Assembly (NCBI GenBank): GCA_030562195.1
Contig: CM060203.1
Span: forward strand, 2,060,208 to 2,124,207
Reading direction: 5' to 3'
Source: Nipponacmea schrenckii
Taxonomy: Eukaryota; Mollusca; Gastropoda; Lottiidae
DNA: 64,000 nt
Of the stretch, positions 1 to 12,205 are shown one piece after another. The notes beneath the pieces are model-generated. The model did no database searches and was not told the origin of the DNA. It saw nothing but the letters and a program-made list of their open reading frames with translations. Each line of letters opens with the position of its first letter. The first letter of the stretch is position 1. Position numbers and translations under genes: made by a program.

Positions 1-1390
1 AAGAATTTGTAACTTAAAGAAACTGTTAGATACTGAAACCCATTGTAACAATGAAATACTGTAAATTATAGAGTTAAAAACACTGGGTATGTTATAAAAC
101 ATGCAGCATTTGTTACTATAAAAGCAGTGCAGAAGAATAGGAGTAAAACTCCATTCAATCCATATCATTTTAAAAGCAAACTTTTCAGTAACTTGCATTG
201 TTTTTTACCAAAAGAATGATATAATACATAAAAGCAATATATTGACTTCTGAAAAGAAAATAAAGACCAATAATGAGTATAAGAGCCAGTTGTTATATAA
301 AAACTTGGAAAAAAATCTATAGAAATGACGCAAGACATGTACTTTTGTTGTCGTAACTTGACGAAATTGTTTAATTTGAGGCAAAAATTTCACTTATTTT
401 GTTTATCATAGCATTTAGTTTATTTACACGGACAAAAATATCGCGATTTTATTGAAACACAGTGTGGTGTTAATACATGGTAATAGATACACCAGGCTGA
501 ATTTGGGTGTTTCCATTTGACCTCCGAACTCTATATTTGAATAAAACTGAGTGTTATTCAGTTTTCCTTGTTGGTGAAAGGACCAGTGGGTGTTAGAAGA
601 CTTAATATCATAATTAGATATATTACAGACACTATATATATATAGGAAAATAAATTTAACATCAATCTGTATATTCTTCTACAAGTTTCACAAGCAATCA
701 CCAGTCTGTTTCTGAAAGTGATGTACCTCACAGATGCCAAAACAATTTTGATAAGCTTGACTTTTGTTTGTCATAAATTAGACAATCAGTTAAAAAAAGA
801 ACTTAAACAGTAAATTGCAACAACTTGAAGAAAGTTTCAGCTAAAATATTCTTGAGAGCTTCTTTACCAAATGTTTTCTATTACAAATATCACTTTTCTA
901 TCAAATTCTTTGTACAGTCCATGATTTCAATGATTGAATTTTCACACAAAAAAGCTTCTGTGAAGCCACAGAACTAAGGTTAAAGTCCTACTAGCAAGAC
1001 CTTAAGATTTCTGATATTTATAATAACAATATGTTAAGTGAAGTAACCAAAAAACTATGAAAAGAAGGGAGAAAATTTCAATGAAGACAAGGAATAGTTT
1101 ACCGTTTATTATAATCCCACAGACAAGATAGAAAGATTTTAATAAGTATTTAGAAGAAAAGAATGGGTGTAATGGTGCATCCCCTAATACTACCCAAATA
1201 AACCATCTGAAGGATATTGTAAGATATTTATAAAATGATATTGATATCCGTGCCCTGGAGGCAAGGTATGCTAATTTAATAAATATTGTTAGTAGAAAAC
1301 AATGAGGGTAATGGTGCAGAATTTATTGTTATTTAAATATCTAATAGACTTTGAGAGTTTAATCATTGGTTTTGCTTCACGAATGACTTC
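1..1390. other. Non-coding stretch, nothing recognised
   Basis: AT-rich sequence with stops in all frames. Apart from a short SINE tail fragment at 124-171 I see no exon, RNA gene or repeat structure here. Confidence 0.5.
124..171 (+). mobile_element. SINE-A 3' tail fragment
   Basis: The stretch reads gcagtgcagaagaatag followed by gtaaaactccattcaatc. It matches the 3' end of the tRNA-headed SINE whose fullest copy is at 30640-30935 (SINE-A below). Only the tail remains. Confidence 0.55.
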
Positions 1391-1397
1391 TTGCTAT

Positions 1398-1645
1398 CTG
1401 TAACTGTCAGGTGGATGAGCATTTATCTATAGAGCAACTTTCTAGCTAGCTATTGTCAGTTGAGCATTTATCTGTTGATCACCATTCTAATTGGCAACTG
1501 TCAGATGAGGTGAGCGTTTATCTGTAGGTTAACTGTCAGATGAAGATTTTTTGTAAAGCAACTATCAGGAGAGGTGAGCGTTTATCCGTAGAGTACTGTC
1601 AGGTGAGGTGAGCGTTTATTTGTAGAGCAACTGTCATATGAAGAT
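1398..1645. repeat. Degenerate tandem repeat (GTCAGRTGAG-GTGAGCGTTTATC)
   Basis: Five or six diverged units share the words aactgtcag, gtgagcgtttatc and tgtagagcaac. Spacing is irregular, roughly 35-50 bp. No reading frame stays open across it. Confidence 0.6.
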
Positions 1646-1649
1646 TGTC

Positions 1650-4600
1650 ATATCCAGTGAGAAACTAGTCTACACTGTTAAATCAAGCCACCACTCTGAT
1701 GTCAATAAGAAACTGCCAAGTGACCGTTAGTTATAAGTAATAATGTGACAAAGATACTATGATGACATGGATCACTGACTCTCTACAGTTGGAGATTAGT
1801 AATAACAGTTCACCGCTAACTGGTCAGTCCATTATCTTGGTTGTCATGTGACCCACTTTACCTGGGTATGTTTGTGGGAAGTGAATTATGTTCAGGGCGG
1901 TGAATGATTTAAAACTTGTGTTCAAGATAGTTACAGTGTATGACTTTGTTGTGATTTGATCTCTGTTTTTATTTTGTGATTTATATGTTACACATTTTTC
2001 TTTTAAAATTTACCTCTGGGTTCTTGTGGTTGACAGAATACAGGATTCAATTTATATTGGTTTATTGCAGTGTTTGTATGCACTTCAACAAGTTTAGGGG
2101 AGCCTTATTATTTGATATTGCAGTATGTAAATTATATCAAGGCTGATAAAGGTATACTTAGATAAAACATTGATTTTAACTTTCACAAGTAACATTAAGA
2201 TTGTAAATCACCTCTACCAGCCTGAAGAAGAAAGATAAAAATATAGAAAGTGAAGCTATTTGAGTTTGTTACCATATTTTACCTGTGTTACACAGCTTCA
2301 AGTTTTAAATCTCTCCTTTATTTACCTGTTGTGGATTATTTTACCTGTTTACTGGAGAAACTCGTTAACCTGAAATTTACCTTTACTTTTTACCTTTAAT
2401 GTAAGTTGTTTTTTATTTTTTATCGTGTTTTGTTTACAATTGTTTAATACCTTTAAAGATCATACAGGTGTAAAACGTTTTCATCCATCTGTGAGTGACA
2501 TGGAGGGGTTTTTATTTTCAGATATTTTTAAACTTTCGATTATTTTTGTTTTGACTATATGCTGCCGACATGTCAGATGTATTCCAAATAAGGAAAATGA
2601 CTGAACTAATGACATCATTTGAAATGTTTTCATTTTTTGACAATGGTATACCTGTGATTAGCATATACACCTGTGTTTAATCTTAGTGATTATTGCGGAC
2701 AAATGTTTGAAAAATTTCAATATTTACTTTTGTGAGGGCCATAAAAAAACCTGTATATATGGAGCATTCTTAAATCTTGATATAGATTGAAGCTGATTAA
2801 GACCATCTATACTAGTATCTGAAACAACATCCTTCTCAGGACAACTGGTTTTAAAACAGGTTTAAATATAACATGTATTTGTGAATGTGCATCAGTCTGC
2901 AATCTGGGTATTTATGAAGTTATCATCCTAGATATTCTGATCAATTTAATTTCATCATAAAGAAATTTGTACTTATTTATAGACTTAACTGAGTGATAAC
3001 TGATAAACAGGTGCACAAAATATGAATATTTTCTGAAGAAAGTTTCATCTAATAGACCATTCATTCATATTTCAAATCATATCTAAGTTAGTTTTAGAAA
3101 AATAAATTATTTTTAGTAAATATTTTTGGCAAGAATTGATAAGAGTAAATTACAAACATTAGTGAGATGCTTTTTTTTATTTATCTACTGAGTTTTAACT
3201 CAACTTTTGAGAAATTTATGTTTTCATTTTTATCAGAAAATTGGAAGATATTGCGGTTCAAGGTGTATCATCTGTTGGTGATTTTTTGTAAAAGTGTCAA
3301 TTTGATATTCAAGGAACACTGTTTTTAATGAACGATACTGTAAACTATTTGGACTTCATTTATTTGGTTTATTTTGATTCATCAAATACCAAAATACAAT
3401 GGTGTATCTTGTTTTAAATTCTGTCAAATGCTTTTAAAACATCAATATAACTGTAAATGACAATTTAAATATAGTTAAATAAGACTGTATTTATTTCCAT
3501 GGTGTGTACAGGACTAAAAGTCTGACCAGAAGATCAAAAACAGTGACAGTTGTTATGTCACTTGACATAGTAACAATTATTATATGACACATGTCACTTA
3601 TATAGCCTATATCTATAGTAGATATAACTCTATCTGTTCAGGTGTCAAGATTTACTCTTGGGAGTACACAAGCATTATTCATAAAATATTTTGGAGAGTT
3701 CTCACAAAGTTAACATTAGAGCAAGAGCAACAGTAAATAGCTTAGATTAACTGAAGCTTTTTCTTTGTAAACATCTTGCAATTTGTGAATAGTTAAGTGT
3801 AATTGTACTTACCAAAGAAACACCTGGCTAACTGTGGATATACAGATATCATTTGTGATAAAGAAGTTACGATTTAAATGTATTCCAAATACGGACCACA
3901 GTGTACTGTTACCAGGGAAATGGTTCTTAAGGAAATGAAATTTTCCAGGAAACTCCCAACTCTGGTAAGAATATTTACTGATCTTGTCTAATTTCCCAAA
4001 GATGTGAATTTTCATTTATAGCAACAGGATGTCTTGTCTTGTGTTGTGAAATGGGTTGAAGAGAGTTCTGGAAAAAGATAGTTGCTGAAAATTTACCCTC
4101 AACACTTCAACAGCCAGTTTAGATATTAAATTCATCTGCTTGATGGAAGACGTTGAACTTTATACTGAGTTTCTGGAAGTTGGAAGTTTGACAAAAAGTT
4201 AATTTCAACTGATTTATAAGAAAAGACGGTGTTTGTTATCTCCAACTACCAACTACTACGAATACTACCTGGTTTGCAATATCAGCAAATGCTGGAAGCG
4301 AACATTTTCTTGTCATCTACCAACCAACCAAAGTGTTTGTAATGGTGTTGGATTGTAGCAAACCTGTTGCCTGCGCTAGACTGATGTAATATTACCTGTC
4401 CTGATGAGACCCCTGTATCTGAAACAAGTGTAGGCACCATGAGATAGGTTGAGTTTTAAAAAGAAAGAGGGTGTTAGGTTATAACCTAGTTGACCAGATC
4501 AATGTAATGTTATCAGTTGTTACAGGTTTTAATGTTAAAGGGATACTGTGTTTTTAAACTTGGTCAATAAGAGTATATATTCATCAGTAGATATACCTGC

Positions 4601-4989
4601 CGCCATAAATAACATAACAGAATCCTTATATAATCTGATAAATCCAATACAACTTATCCTTAGTTTTCTAAATCTAAATGACACCAGTAAGTTCAGTGAA
4701 AAATATATACACATATTGACCATTCTTGAGAACTGGAAATTATGTTCATGCTAAGATGCAGTAGGTCTATCACTTTAAAAACAAGTTCTGGCAACATGAC
4801 CATAGTTAAGGTATGTAAGGTAAAAAAGACTGAAATGTTATTAACATTGTTGAAATCTGCTGACTGTAATACACCATTTGACATATATCATTATACAGTT
4901 TAATTTACTGAGATATTTTTATTGATATTACAACATTCCAGTCCTGGTTATAATCCTGATACCTTGCCAATATTCATTATTATATTATT
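1650..4989. other. Non-coding stretch, no gene recognised
   Basis: No supported exon. A GTAAGT at 2401 could be a donor, but no open frame or acceptor pairs with it. A small imperfect hairpin (TTGTTATGTCA against TGACATAGTAACAA) lies near 3550-3576. Open frames near 4548-4754 have no domain features and look like chance. Confidence 0.5.
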
Positions 4990-5285
4990 ATACTCTTCTC
5001 ATTAGCCCATAAGGTGCAAAGAGTAGTGTAAAACTCCATTCATTTTACCGTCATCATTAGCCCATAAGGTGCAGAAGAGTAGGTCGTAAAACTCCATTCA
5101 TTTCACCGTCATCATTAGCCCATAAGGTGCAGAAGAGTAGAATGTAAAACTCCATTCATTTCACCGTCATCATTAGCCCATAAGGTGCAGAAGAGTAGAA
5201 TGTAAAACTCCATTCATTTCACCGTCATCATTAGCCCATAAGGTGCAGAAGAGTAGGTCGTAAAACTCCATTCATTTCATTTGAT
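4990..5285 (+). repeat. Tandem array of SINE-A tail, 58-bp period, five copies
   Basis: The word attagcccat recurs at 5001, 5056, 5114, 5172 and 5230, so the last four units are exactly 58 bp apart. Each unit holds the SINE-A 3' motif (attagcccataaggtgcag, then gtaaaactccattcattt) plus a short linker, caccgtcatc. The array ends in cattcatttcatttg, the normal SINE-A terminus. It looks like a tandem expansion of a SINE end rather than five insertions. Confidence 0.9.
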
Positions 5286-5400
5286 TTTTTTAATATAAGT
5301 TAATGCTCTGAAAATGATATATGTAATTTTCATAAACAAAGATTGCATTTATACACCCTAGTTGAAATCCAGAGAGCTTTTCAAATTTAACATTTTTAAT

Positions 5401-5482
5401 GAAAATAGAAGTTTAGAAGATCAGAAGCTTGAATGGCAGTGAATAATGACAAAGTTGTTAACCAGTGTTCAATGACTACCTA
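5401..5482. repeat. 82-bp segment, exactly repeated at 6381-6462
   Basis: The 82 bases starting gaaaatagaagtttagaag and ending aatgactaccta occur again, with no mismatch that I can see, inside the satellite about 980 bp downstream. This copy sits in ordinary AT-rich sequence, so it is probably the source. Confidence 0.9.
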
Positions 5483-5945
5483 TTAACATCATTCTGTTCT
5501 GAGAACTTTTATAATTATTTGTAGCTAAGGTTTGTAGGAAGAGAATTTATCATTGAAAGTAACTGATACCAATGGTTTTTATCCACTGAAGGATGACCTC
5601 ACCTAGGTCTGATCTGACCTCCACCTGTTTTTAACTGTCTATTTGTTTCAAAGAGAACTATAAATTTTAATAACTTCAACAACTTTATCATGTCTAGTCC
5701 AGGACAGTAAAACTTTGTTTATATTTGTATGTTTACCTATCAATGTTTATTACAGTACTGTTTATCTATTTTGTTTATTTTAAAAGTATTTATTATGTTG
5801 ACTTGTAGATTCAAACCCAGGTTAATTAACAAGAGGTCAGGTTTAGTTAAGTAGGGAAGAGGGTGGGGGGACTTTCTATAGCAAGGTTATCTGATATTTA
5901 AAAAGGTTTTGTTCTGTCTGCGAGTGACATTGAGGAAGTTCTTAC

Positions 5946-6380
5946 TGAGCCACAATCCATACAGCTGGTACTGAGCCACAATCTGTACAGCTGGTACTGA
6001 GCCACAATCCATACAGATGGTACCAAGCCACAATCCATACAGCTGGTACTAAGCCACAATCCATACAGCTGGTACTTAGCCACAATCCATACAGCTGGTA
6101 CTGAGCCACAATCCATACAGCTGGTACTGATCCATACAGCTGGTACAGCCACAATCCATACAGCTGGTACAGGGCCACAATCCATACAGCTGGTACATGG
6201 CCACAATCCATACAGCTGGTACAGGGCCACAATCCATACAGCTGGTACAGGGCCACAATCCATACAGCTGGTACAAGTGCCACAATCCATACAGCTGGTA
6301 CAGGCCACAATCCATACAGCTGGTACATGGCCACAATCCATACAGCTGCTACAGGGCCACAATCAATACAGCTGATACAG
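5946..6380. repeat. 26-bp satellite, block A
   Basis: About 16 units of a roughly 26-bp repeat (tgagccacaatccatacagc + tggtac). Units vary between about 17 and 27 bp, mainly around the tgagc/agg junction. The unit lacks stop codons in several frames on both strands, so long low-complexity open frames appear on both strands. They are by-products of the repeat and not genes. Confidence 0.95.
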
Positions 6381-6462
6381 GAAAATAGAAGTTTAGAAGA
6401 TCAGAAGCTTGAATGGCAGTGAATAATGACAAAGTTGTTAACCAGTGTTCAATGACTACCTA
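6381..6462. repeat. Exact copy of 5401-5482 lodged inside the satellite
   Basis: This 82-bp copy of upstream unique DNA splits the 26-bp satellite into two blocks. The satellite resumes directly after it (cctagctggtac). Confidence 0.9.
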
Positions 6463-6857
6463 GCTGGTACTGAGCCACAATCCATACAGCTGGTACCAAG
6501 CCACAATCCATACAGCTGGTACTGAGCCACAATCCATACAGCTGGTACTAAGCCACAATCCATACAGCTGGTACTGAGCCACAATCCATACAGCTGGTAC
6601 AGGCCACAATCCATACAGCTTGTACTAAGTCACAATCCATACAGCTGGTACAGGGCCACAATCCATACAGCTGGTACTGGGCCACAATCCATACAGCTGG
6701 TACTGAGCCACAATCCATACAGCTGGTACTGAGCCACAATCCATACAGCTGGTACTAAGCCACAATCCATACAGCTGGTACTAAGCCACAATCCATACAG
6801 CTGGTACAGGGCCACAATCCATACAGCTGGTACTGAGCCACAATCCATACAGCTGGT
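6463..6857. repeat. 26-bp satellite, block B
   Basis: About 15 more units of the block A repeat, in the same orientation and with similar divergence, ending at acagctggtaggtaatg. Open frames across it on the minus strand are repeat artefacts. Confidence 0.95.
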
Positions 6858-7344
6858 AGGTAATGTCAAGTTAGGTTTAGATGACTGACAAGCCGTCACT
6901 GTGATTATAGTAGATTATCTGTCAGGTCCCAGGGACTTGGTGATATAACATCTATTATAATACAATCAAACTTAATAGATAGATAATTATTATTATTATA
7001 ATATTGATAACAACTCTTAGATGAATTATTTGTTATCAAACTATGATTAAAGAATTCCAGTCTGTAGTTTCACATATCAAGTCCTGGATTGTGAGTGTTT
7101 ATCTGCGTAACTTTCATTTAGACTAACTAATTGACTCTTCAATATGAAACAATAATAGCAGAACTTCTATTTACTGTGAACTGTTTTTAGCTGTGACAGG
7201 TCAATGAAGAGAGGCGGAGCATGTTTTTCCTTCTAGAAAATCAGTGACAGAGTTCTTCAGCTCATCTGAATCTCCTAGAGCTTATACTTTGATAAAAGTA
7301 CTGGTAAATCCATCTACGTATATAAACTCTGGATTTGATCTTTT

Positions 7345-7455
7345 AAAATTAAAAGAAAGAAACAACTATATTTTACAAGGATAACAACTTAGGTTCACAA
7401 GTCTGCTGTGACGGAGACCCTTTCTACCAGCTGGTCCTTGAGAGGCAACCTAGTG
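7345..7455 (-). mobile_element. SINE-B fragment
   Basis: On the minus strand this reads as a fragment of a second dispersed family: ...ccagctggtagaaaggg, gtgaacctaagttgttatcc, ttgtaaaatatagttgttt. The same words occur at 10355-10500, 40590-41205 and 45080-45235. No tRNA-like head is visible in this copy. Confidence 0.65.
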
Positions 7456-7621
7456 TTAATCACCTGTAATTTAAGGATAAAACAACAGATCTGAGGAATG
7501 ACCATTAAGATCCTGACAGATTCCTCAGGAATCAGGTTACATTCCAGACAATAGTGTTTATATTGATACTGATGGAATCCATGTCATTCTGTTGATCAAT
7601 ACTGAACAATATTAATTAGAA

Positions 7622-7788
7622 GATAAACACTTTCTGTTTTAGATTTAGAGGGGGTTTATTCGATATTTAACCATGCTTGAATCATTAGATCCCGAGACCG
7701 CTTGCGGTCGAGGGTCTCTAATGGTATATTCAAGCATGGTTAAATATCGAATAAACCCCCTCTAAATCTAAAACAGAAAGTCGTTTAT
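7622..7788. mobile_element. Foldback element with near-perfect 61-bp arms
   Basis: Bases 7630-7682 are an exact reverse complement of 7728-7780 (53 bp). With one inserted base the match extends outward to about 7622 and 7788 (gataaac / gtttatc). The 45-bp centre is itself a weaker palindrome (cattaga...tctaatg) with GACCGC-TT-GCGGTC at the tip. The sequence is also locally CpG-rich. It may be a foldback transposon or the end of a larger element reaching about 8070, where ggataatctagac resembles ggataatttagac near 7837. No transposase is visible. Confidence 0.85.
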
Positions 7789-8189
7789 CGGAATTGTACC
7801 AAAAATTGTGTTGATTTTGTTCCCGGACTCTTTTTATGGATAATTTAGACATGGGCTATTCGTTATTTATGACGTTAGGTGCAGTATGACGCACATAACA
7901 AACTGCACGTGCGCTATCGAATGAAAAAGAAGACATCCTTTTTATCATTAACATTAACAAGATTTGTAACTAGTTCGCTGAAATTAATACGCCAAATTGC
8001 AAAGACATGATGTCAAATTGCTATTAAACCCCATGTATTTGGACCAATCAGAACTCAGAATTTTTGTTAATTGTGGTACAATAATGGATAATCTAGACTT
8101 TACCTGACTTGACCTGCTAATAGAACAATATAATGAAATACTGGATGATGTGGACTTTGAATAGTAATTATAAATATATAAAGCTATTG

Positions 8190-8420
8190 AAACTATGCCA
8201 TGCTTTGTGCAATGAGGGAAAACATTTGCAAGGACTGCAACCAGGACTGCAGTATTAGCCTAGTCTTTTTGAGATATCCAACTGTCAAGGAATCTTTAAT
8301 GTGCACATGTAGACACTTTCTCCATGTCAGCCTCTCCAACCAGCATCACTCAGAGACTGAGTTGAAAATCTGAAAGCTCATCTCGCAAGCACCTTACTCA
8401 GTGAGAAATGGTAGCTCCCA
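8190..8420 (-). mobile_element. SINE-A copy, diverged, with head
   Basis: Read on the minus strand it contains the SINE-A body (tttccctcattgcacaaagc) and the motif gattccttgacagttgg. It ends in a tRNA-like stretch (ctcactgagtaaggtgcttg). It lacks the 3' tail. Confidence 0.6.
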
Positions 8421-8705
8421 TACAGCAGCAGCAGAAGAAGTTTTGACCTAGACTATATGTATTGAATATTCTAGTGTTATATTTGTGTTATACACCAGTC
8501 TAACATGTTATCAGATATTCTGTAATAAATTAGCTAATAAACCATCTGTCTCCAGTCAAACTGATCTGTTTACCTTGGTGAGATTGGTATGAGTTAATAA
8601 CTAACACTATTTGAAAGCAATGCAGTAAAATTTCCCTAATTGGACACTGCCTCATTATCCTAAACGAGAAATGGAATTTACCTCCTTGCAGGCTGATGAA
8701 GAATG

Positions 8706-8836
8706 AAATGCCATGCAGTGTGCAATGAGGGAAATTTTGCCAGGATTGCGGTATTAGCCTACTCTTTTTACAAATCCAACTGTCGAGAGATCTTTAATGT
8801 ACACTGCCTGTAGTACATAGGGCCTTGGTATCTTAA
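8706..8836 (-). mobile_element. SINE-A body fragment
   Basis: Contains ccatgcagtgtgcaatgagg, gaaattttgccaggattgcg, gcctactcttttt and gatctttaatgtacac. These are the reverse complement of the SINE-A body. The head and tail are missing. Confidence 0.75.
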
Positions 8837-8879
8837 ACTAAAGCAGAGGTGTAAGGTAAATTATACAAATAGAGAGAGG

Positions 8880-8968
8880 TCTGGCATTTTCCCTAATTGC
8901 ACACTGTATGACATTGTCTACATTATTACTATAGTAGAAGAGTAGGACATTAAACTCAGTTGTGTTTA
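8880..8968 (+). mobile_element. SINE-A fragment, opposite in orientation to its neighbour
   Basis: Reads ctggcattttccctaattgc, acactgtatgacattg and then gtagaagagtaggacattaa. This is the SINE-A body and tail on the plus strand. It lies only about 45 bp from the minus-strand copy at 8706-8836, forming an inverted pair. Confidence 0.7.
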
Positions 8969-8969
8969 A

Positions 8970-10354
8970 TATTCCAGTGAGCGGTTCTAGGAATAATAAC
9001 AAACATAATTTTCCTCAAAATCTGATCTAGTTATATATAGTTTAGTTTAACAAGGAAATCTTCTCGTGTTTCGAACTTTTCTGAGATATTCATGTTTGAC
9101 CCTTTTAAGATCCAGTAGATGTCTTTGTAAGGTTCCTCTCATTGTCCACTTCATGGCATCAGAGAACAGAAAAACATTTTGTACATGATAATGCAGTTTT
9201 TGTGATTTCAATTTTCATGCTTGACATTTCTGAACCAATCTTAAACTCATTGTAGGATATCTTGACAAAGATTACGCACAAATAGATCATATCTTTCCTC
9301 CAATTTGATCAATATGTTCGTTTTTAAGTTGAAAACTTCATGTTCAATATATTGTCCCCATTTTTTCTTCTCTAATTTAAGATCTAAAATTCGTCAGCAC
9401 AGTTTATGATCATTTCTAAATTTTTTATCCAGCAATTTCAAGATTAAAATCTTTAAGCGATTTTAAGATCAAAGCAACATCAAAGGTGTTATGAGATTTT
9501 TAACACCTGATATCAAAGTCTTGAAGTGGGCGAGATATATCGTATTACATCTTATATTATCACATCATTAAGTGCATTTCAATTGATATCAAATTTTAAA
9601 ACCAAGTTGCAGGGCAGGTTTTCGAGTGACAAAGAACATAATCAAATAAGTTAAAGGACTTTATTCTAGTATTATATATATGTTCAATAAACATACAGTT
9701 TGATATTTATTTATCTTTTATTCCACAGATGTTCATAATGTAATGTAGCTTATCTAATCATATTGATATTTCAAATCAATATCAGGCAAATAGTAGCTGC
9801 ATAAAGCTTTTTGGTTGACTTTCAAAACTAAACTGAGCTTAATGAGGGTGAAGAATATTTTGCTCACTATTGAAGCGAGAGTCTAGTTTTCCAAAATCAT
9901 CTCAGTAAAGGTCAGGGTTATTCACCAAGATTAAAGCTATTCAACTACTATCTCGAAGCAGCACCAAACCTCTACTCTTGTCCTGATAATTACTAGATTT
10001 ATAGATACAATTTTAAAAATGTTGTTTGAATATTCAATGTCTTGGCCAACATTTTCCAGTGTCTATAGTTTTTACCTTTATCTCTGTCTATAGGAAAGGT
10101 CTATTTATCCCTCTTCCAATCAATTCTCACCTTTCAGAATCTATAATATTATAGACTTATTACAGCTGACTGAAACTTGATTCCTAGATCAATATATAAT
10201 GTTGTTAAAGCCCTATCAGATAGACTCCCTGTCATTTACTATAATATAAATGTAAATTACATTCAGACTGGCAATACTAGGGTTAATCTGAGCTCCTGAA
10301 CTAGAAGCTGGTATATAGAGTGAAGTGGTTCCCAAAAACTTTTATGTAAAGCAA
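8970..10354. other. Non-coding stretch, nothing recognised
   Basis: AT-rich sequence with no open frame, splice-bounded exon or repeat that I can support. Confidence 0.5.
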
Positions 10355-10500
10355 TAGCCAAGGTCACAAATAGAGAGATAGTACGGATAATACGGGAAAG
10401 ATCAATGCCAAGAGGTTTGACCAAGGACCAGTTTTTAGAAAGGATCCTTGAACCTAAGTTGAAATATAGTTGTTTCTTTCTTTTCTTTTCTTGCAAGGAT
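10355..10500 (+). mobile_element. SINE-B copy
   Basis: Contains gataatacgggaaagatcaa, tgccaagaggtttgaccaag, agaaaggatccttgaacc and a tail of aatatagttgtttctttctt. It closely matches 45080-45235. The minus-strand open frame over this region is a chance frame through the element. Confidence 0.75.
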
Positions 10501-10639
10501 CCAAGTCTGTAGGTTTTTGGTGTTTGTATAGTAAAATGTGATGAAATTATAGTCTACCCTATTTCTAACACTGCCAGATGAAGTTATCTACCCAGTTTAA
10601 CTGGTGTCTCTGGTATCCGTAAAAGCTGAGGTCCTTCAG

Positions 10640-10765
10640 TTGTCGGAAGAAGAATTGGCAACTGCCGCTGTCTTGGGATAAAATCCCTCATCGTAGACTC
10701 TATTTCATTAGCCCATGAGGTATAGAAAAGTCAAGTGTAAAACTTATTTCTTTTTATTTAGCTTC
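10640..10765 (+). mobile_element. SINE-A fragment
   Basis: Body-like gccgctgtcttgggataaaa and tccctcatcg are followed by the tail ttcattagcccatgaggtat, then gtaaaacttatttc. Diverged but in the expected order. Confidence 0.6.
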
Positions 10766-11417
10766 TAGTTGTAGTGATAACTTCCTCTAGAGTCTGAGAG
10801 CTGGGTATATCACATGATGCTACTGTTACATGTTCAGAACTCATTGAAGATCCTCTATAAATCTAGCTGGGTAACTAGTAAAGAATTACCTACTGTAAGT
10901 GTTAGTAACTATTCAGGTATTTGTTCATTGTTTGAACTGTACTATTATCATGGTAATGAGGTCTCTGGCTATAATCCCATACTGTATAGAAACTGAATAC
11001 TGAATCTCATTCTCAAGTAGATTAGTTACCATTAGATCATCTAATCTTTACACCTTGTTCAGCTGGGATTTCATCTCAAATAGACCTTGGACTAGGGCCG
11101 ATATTTTTAACCTTTCTTCAGGTGAATATTGAAAGTTTATCATAAATTTCTTCTTGCATATTTTGAAACTCCTAGAGCCAAATATCTCTGGAGGTCTATT
11201 ATAAATTGGATCATCCAAACATCCAGTGCATTAAGATTTTCAAGAGGAATATCAATTTGAAATCATATTAAGGTTGGATTAAGACAACTGTATGATGTTA
11301 CTATTTATATCATGGCAGTGGACAATAAGTAAAGTAATATTTAGTTAACCTAATGACTTGAAATCTTGATTTTATTATGGTTGATTAAAACTCTTGAATT
11401 GATTTAGAATAATAAAC

Positions 11418-11497
11418 AGATTGATAATAATCTGTACTTATTGACCTGGTCTAAAACCTGCTCACTGTTATCTGATTAAGAGACCTGGTCAGTCCAG
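11418..11497. repeat. 80-bp direct repeat, copy 1
   Basis: Starts agattgataataatctgtac and includes gacctggtctaaaa and gagacctggtcag. It is repeated at 11894-11973 with a few mismatches. The two copies flank the tandem repeat at 11585-11810. Confidence 0.8.
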
Positions 11498-11584
11498 TCC
11501 TTTTACCAATTACTTTTAAAACTTTGTTTAGCACTTGCATTAAAATTGTTGTTACTTGAGAAGACTTGAACCAACAGCACCTTA

Positions 11585-11810
11585 TCACTAGCAGACTACA
11601 ATTCAACTTACTGCTGACTGAGCTATTCTACTGTCCTAGCAGACAACAATCACTGCTGACTGAGCTATTCTACTGTCCTAGCAGACACAATCCAACCCCA
11701 CTACCAACTGACTGACTATTCTACTGTCTAGCAGACACAATCTAACTACCTACTGAGCTATTCTACTGTCCTAGCAGACAGCAATCCAACTACTCTGACT
11801 GACTATTCCA
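11585..11810. repeat. Tandem repeat (gagctattctactgtcctagcag)
   Basis: Four or five units share ctgactgagctattctactg and tcctagcagaca, with irregular 40-60 bp spacing. Non-coding. Confidence 0.8.
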
Positions 11811-11814
11811 TTTT

Positions 11815-11873
11815 AATTCTGTCTTCATGGTGCAGAAGAGAAGGAAATTAAACTCCATTCATTTTATTTCTAT
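11815..11873 (+). mobile_element. SINE-A 3' tail fragment
   Basis: Reads ctgtcttcatggtgcagaag, then aaactccattcattttattt. The tail only, with a small internal deletion of the attagcccataag part. Confidence 0.6.
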
Positions 11874-11893
11874 TAATTAATTATCATACATGT

Positions 11894-11973
11894 AGATTGA
11901 TAATAATCTGTACTTATTGACCTGGTCTAAAAGCTGACCACTGTTATCTGATTAGGAGACCTGGTCAGCCCTG
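11894..11973. repeat. 80-bp direct repeat, copy 2
   Basis: Near-identical to 11418-11497 and in the same orientation, about 476 bp downstream. It suggests a local segmental duplication that also spans the tandem repeat. Confidence 0.8.
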
Positions 11974-12205
11974 TTGTCTTGACCACTAGTCTGTATAATC
12001 TGACTCTCAGTGTACCAGAAAGACCAGGTCATCAGAGAACTGAATTAACATTATCAATGAATTGTGAACTTGAGTAACAAATCAGAAAAACTTTCTGAAG
12101 CACTAACTTGCTTTGCACACATTTCAATCTACAAGACATTCAAAACAAACAAGCAACTGTATGCAATTAAATAGTTTCATATCTAATTGGGTCAATTAAG
12201 AAAGG

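Noticed and set aside
4548..4754. 68-residue plus-strand open frame
   Set aside because: No domain, no splice-site partner, and a second open frame on the opposite strand. Its length is expected by chance in AT-rich DNA.
5898..6899. Long open frames on both strands with MDCG/VPAVWIVA or TIHTAGT-type repeats
   Set aside because: They are translations of the 26-bp satellite, open in several frames and on both strands at once, with no start context or unique sequence.
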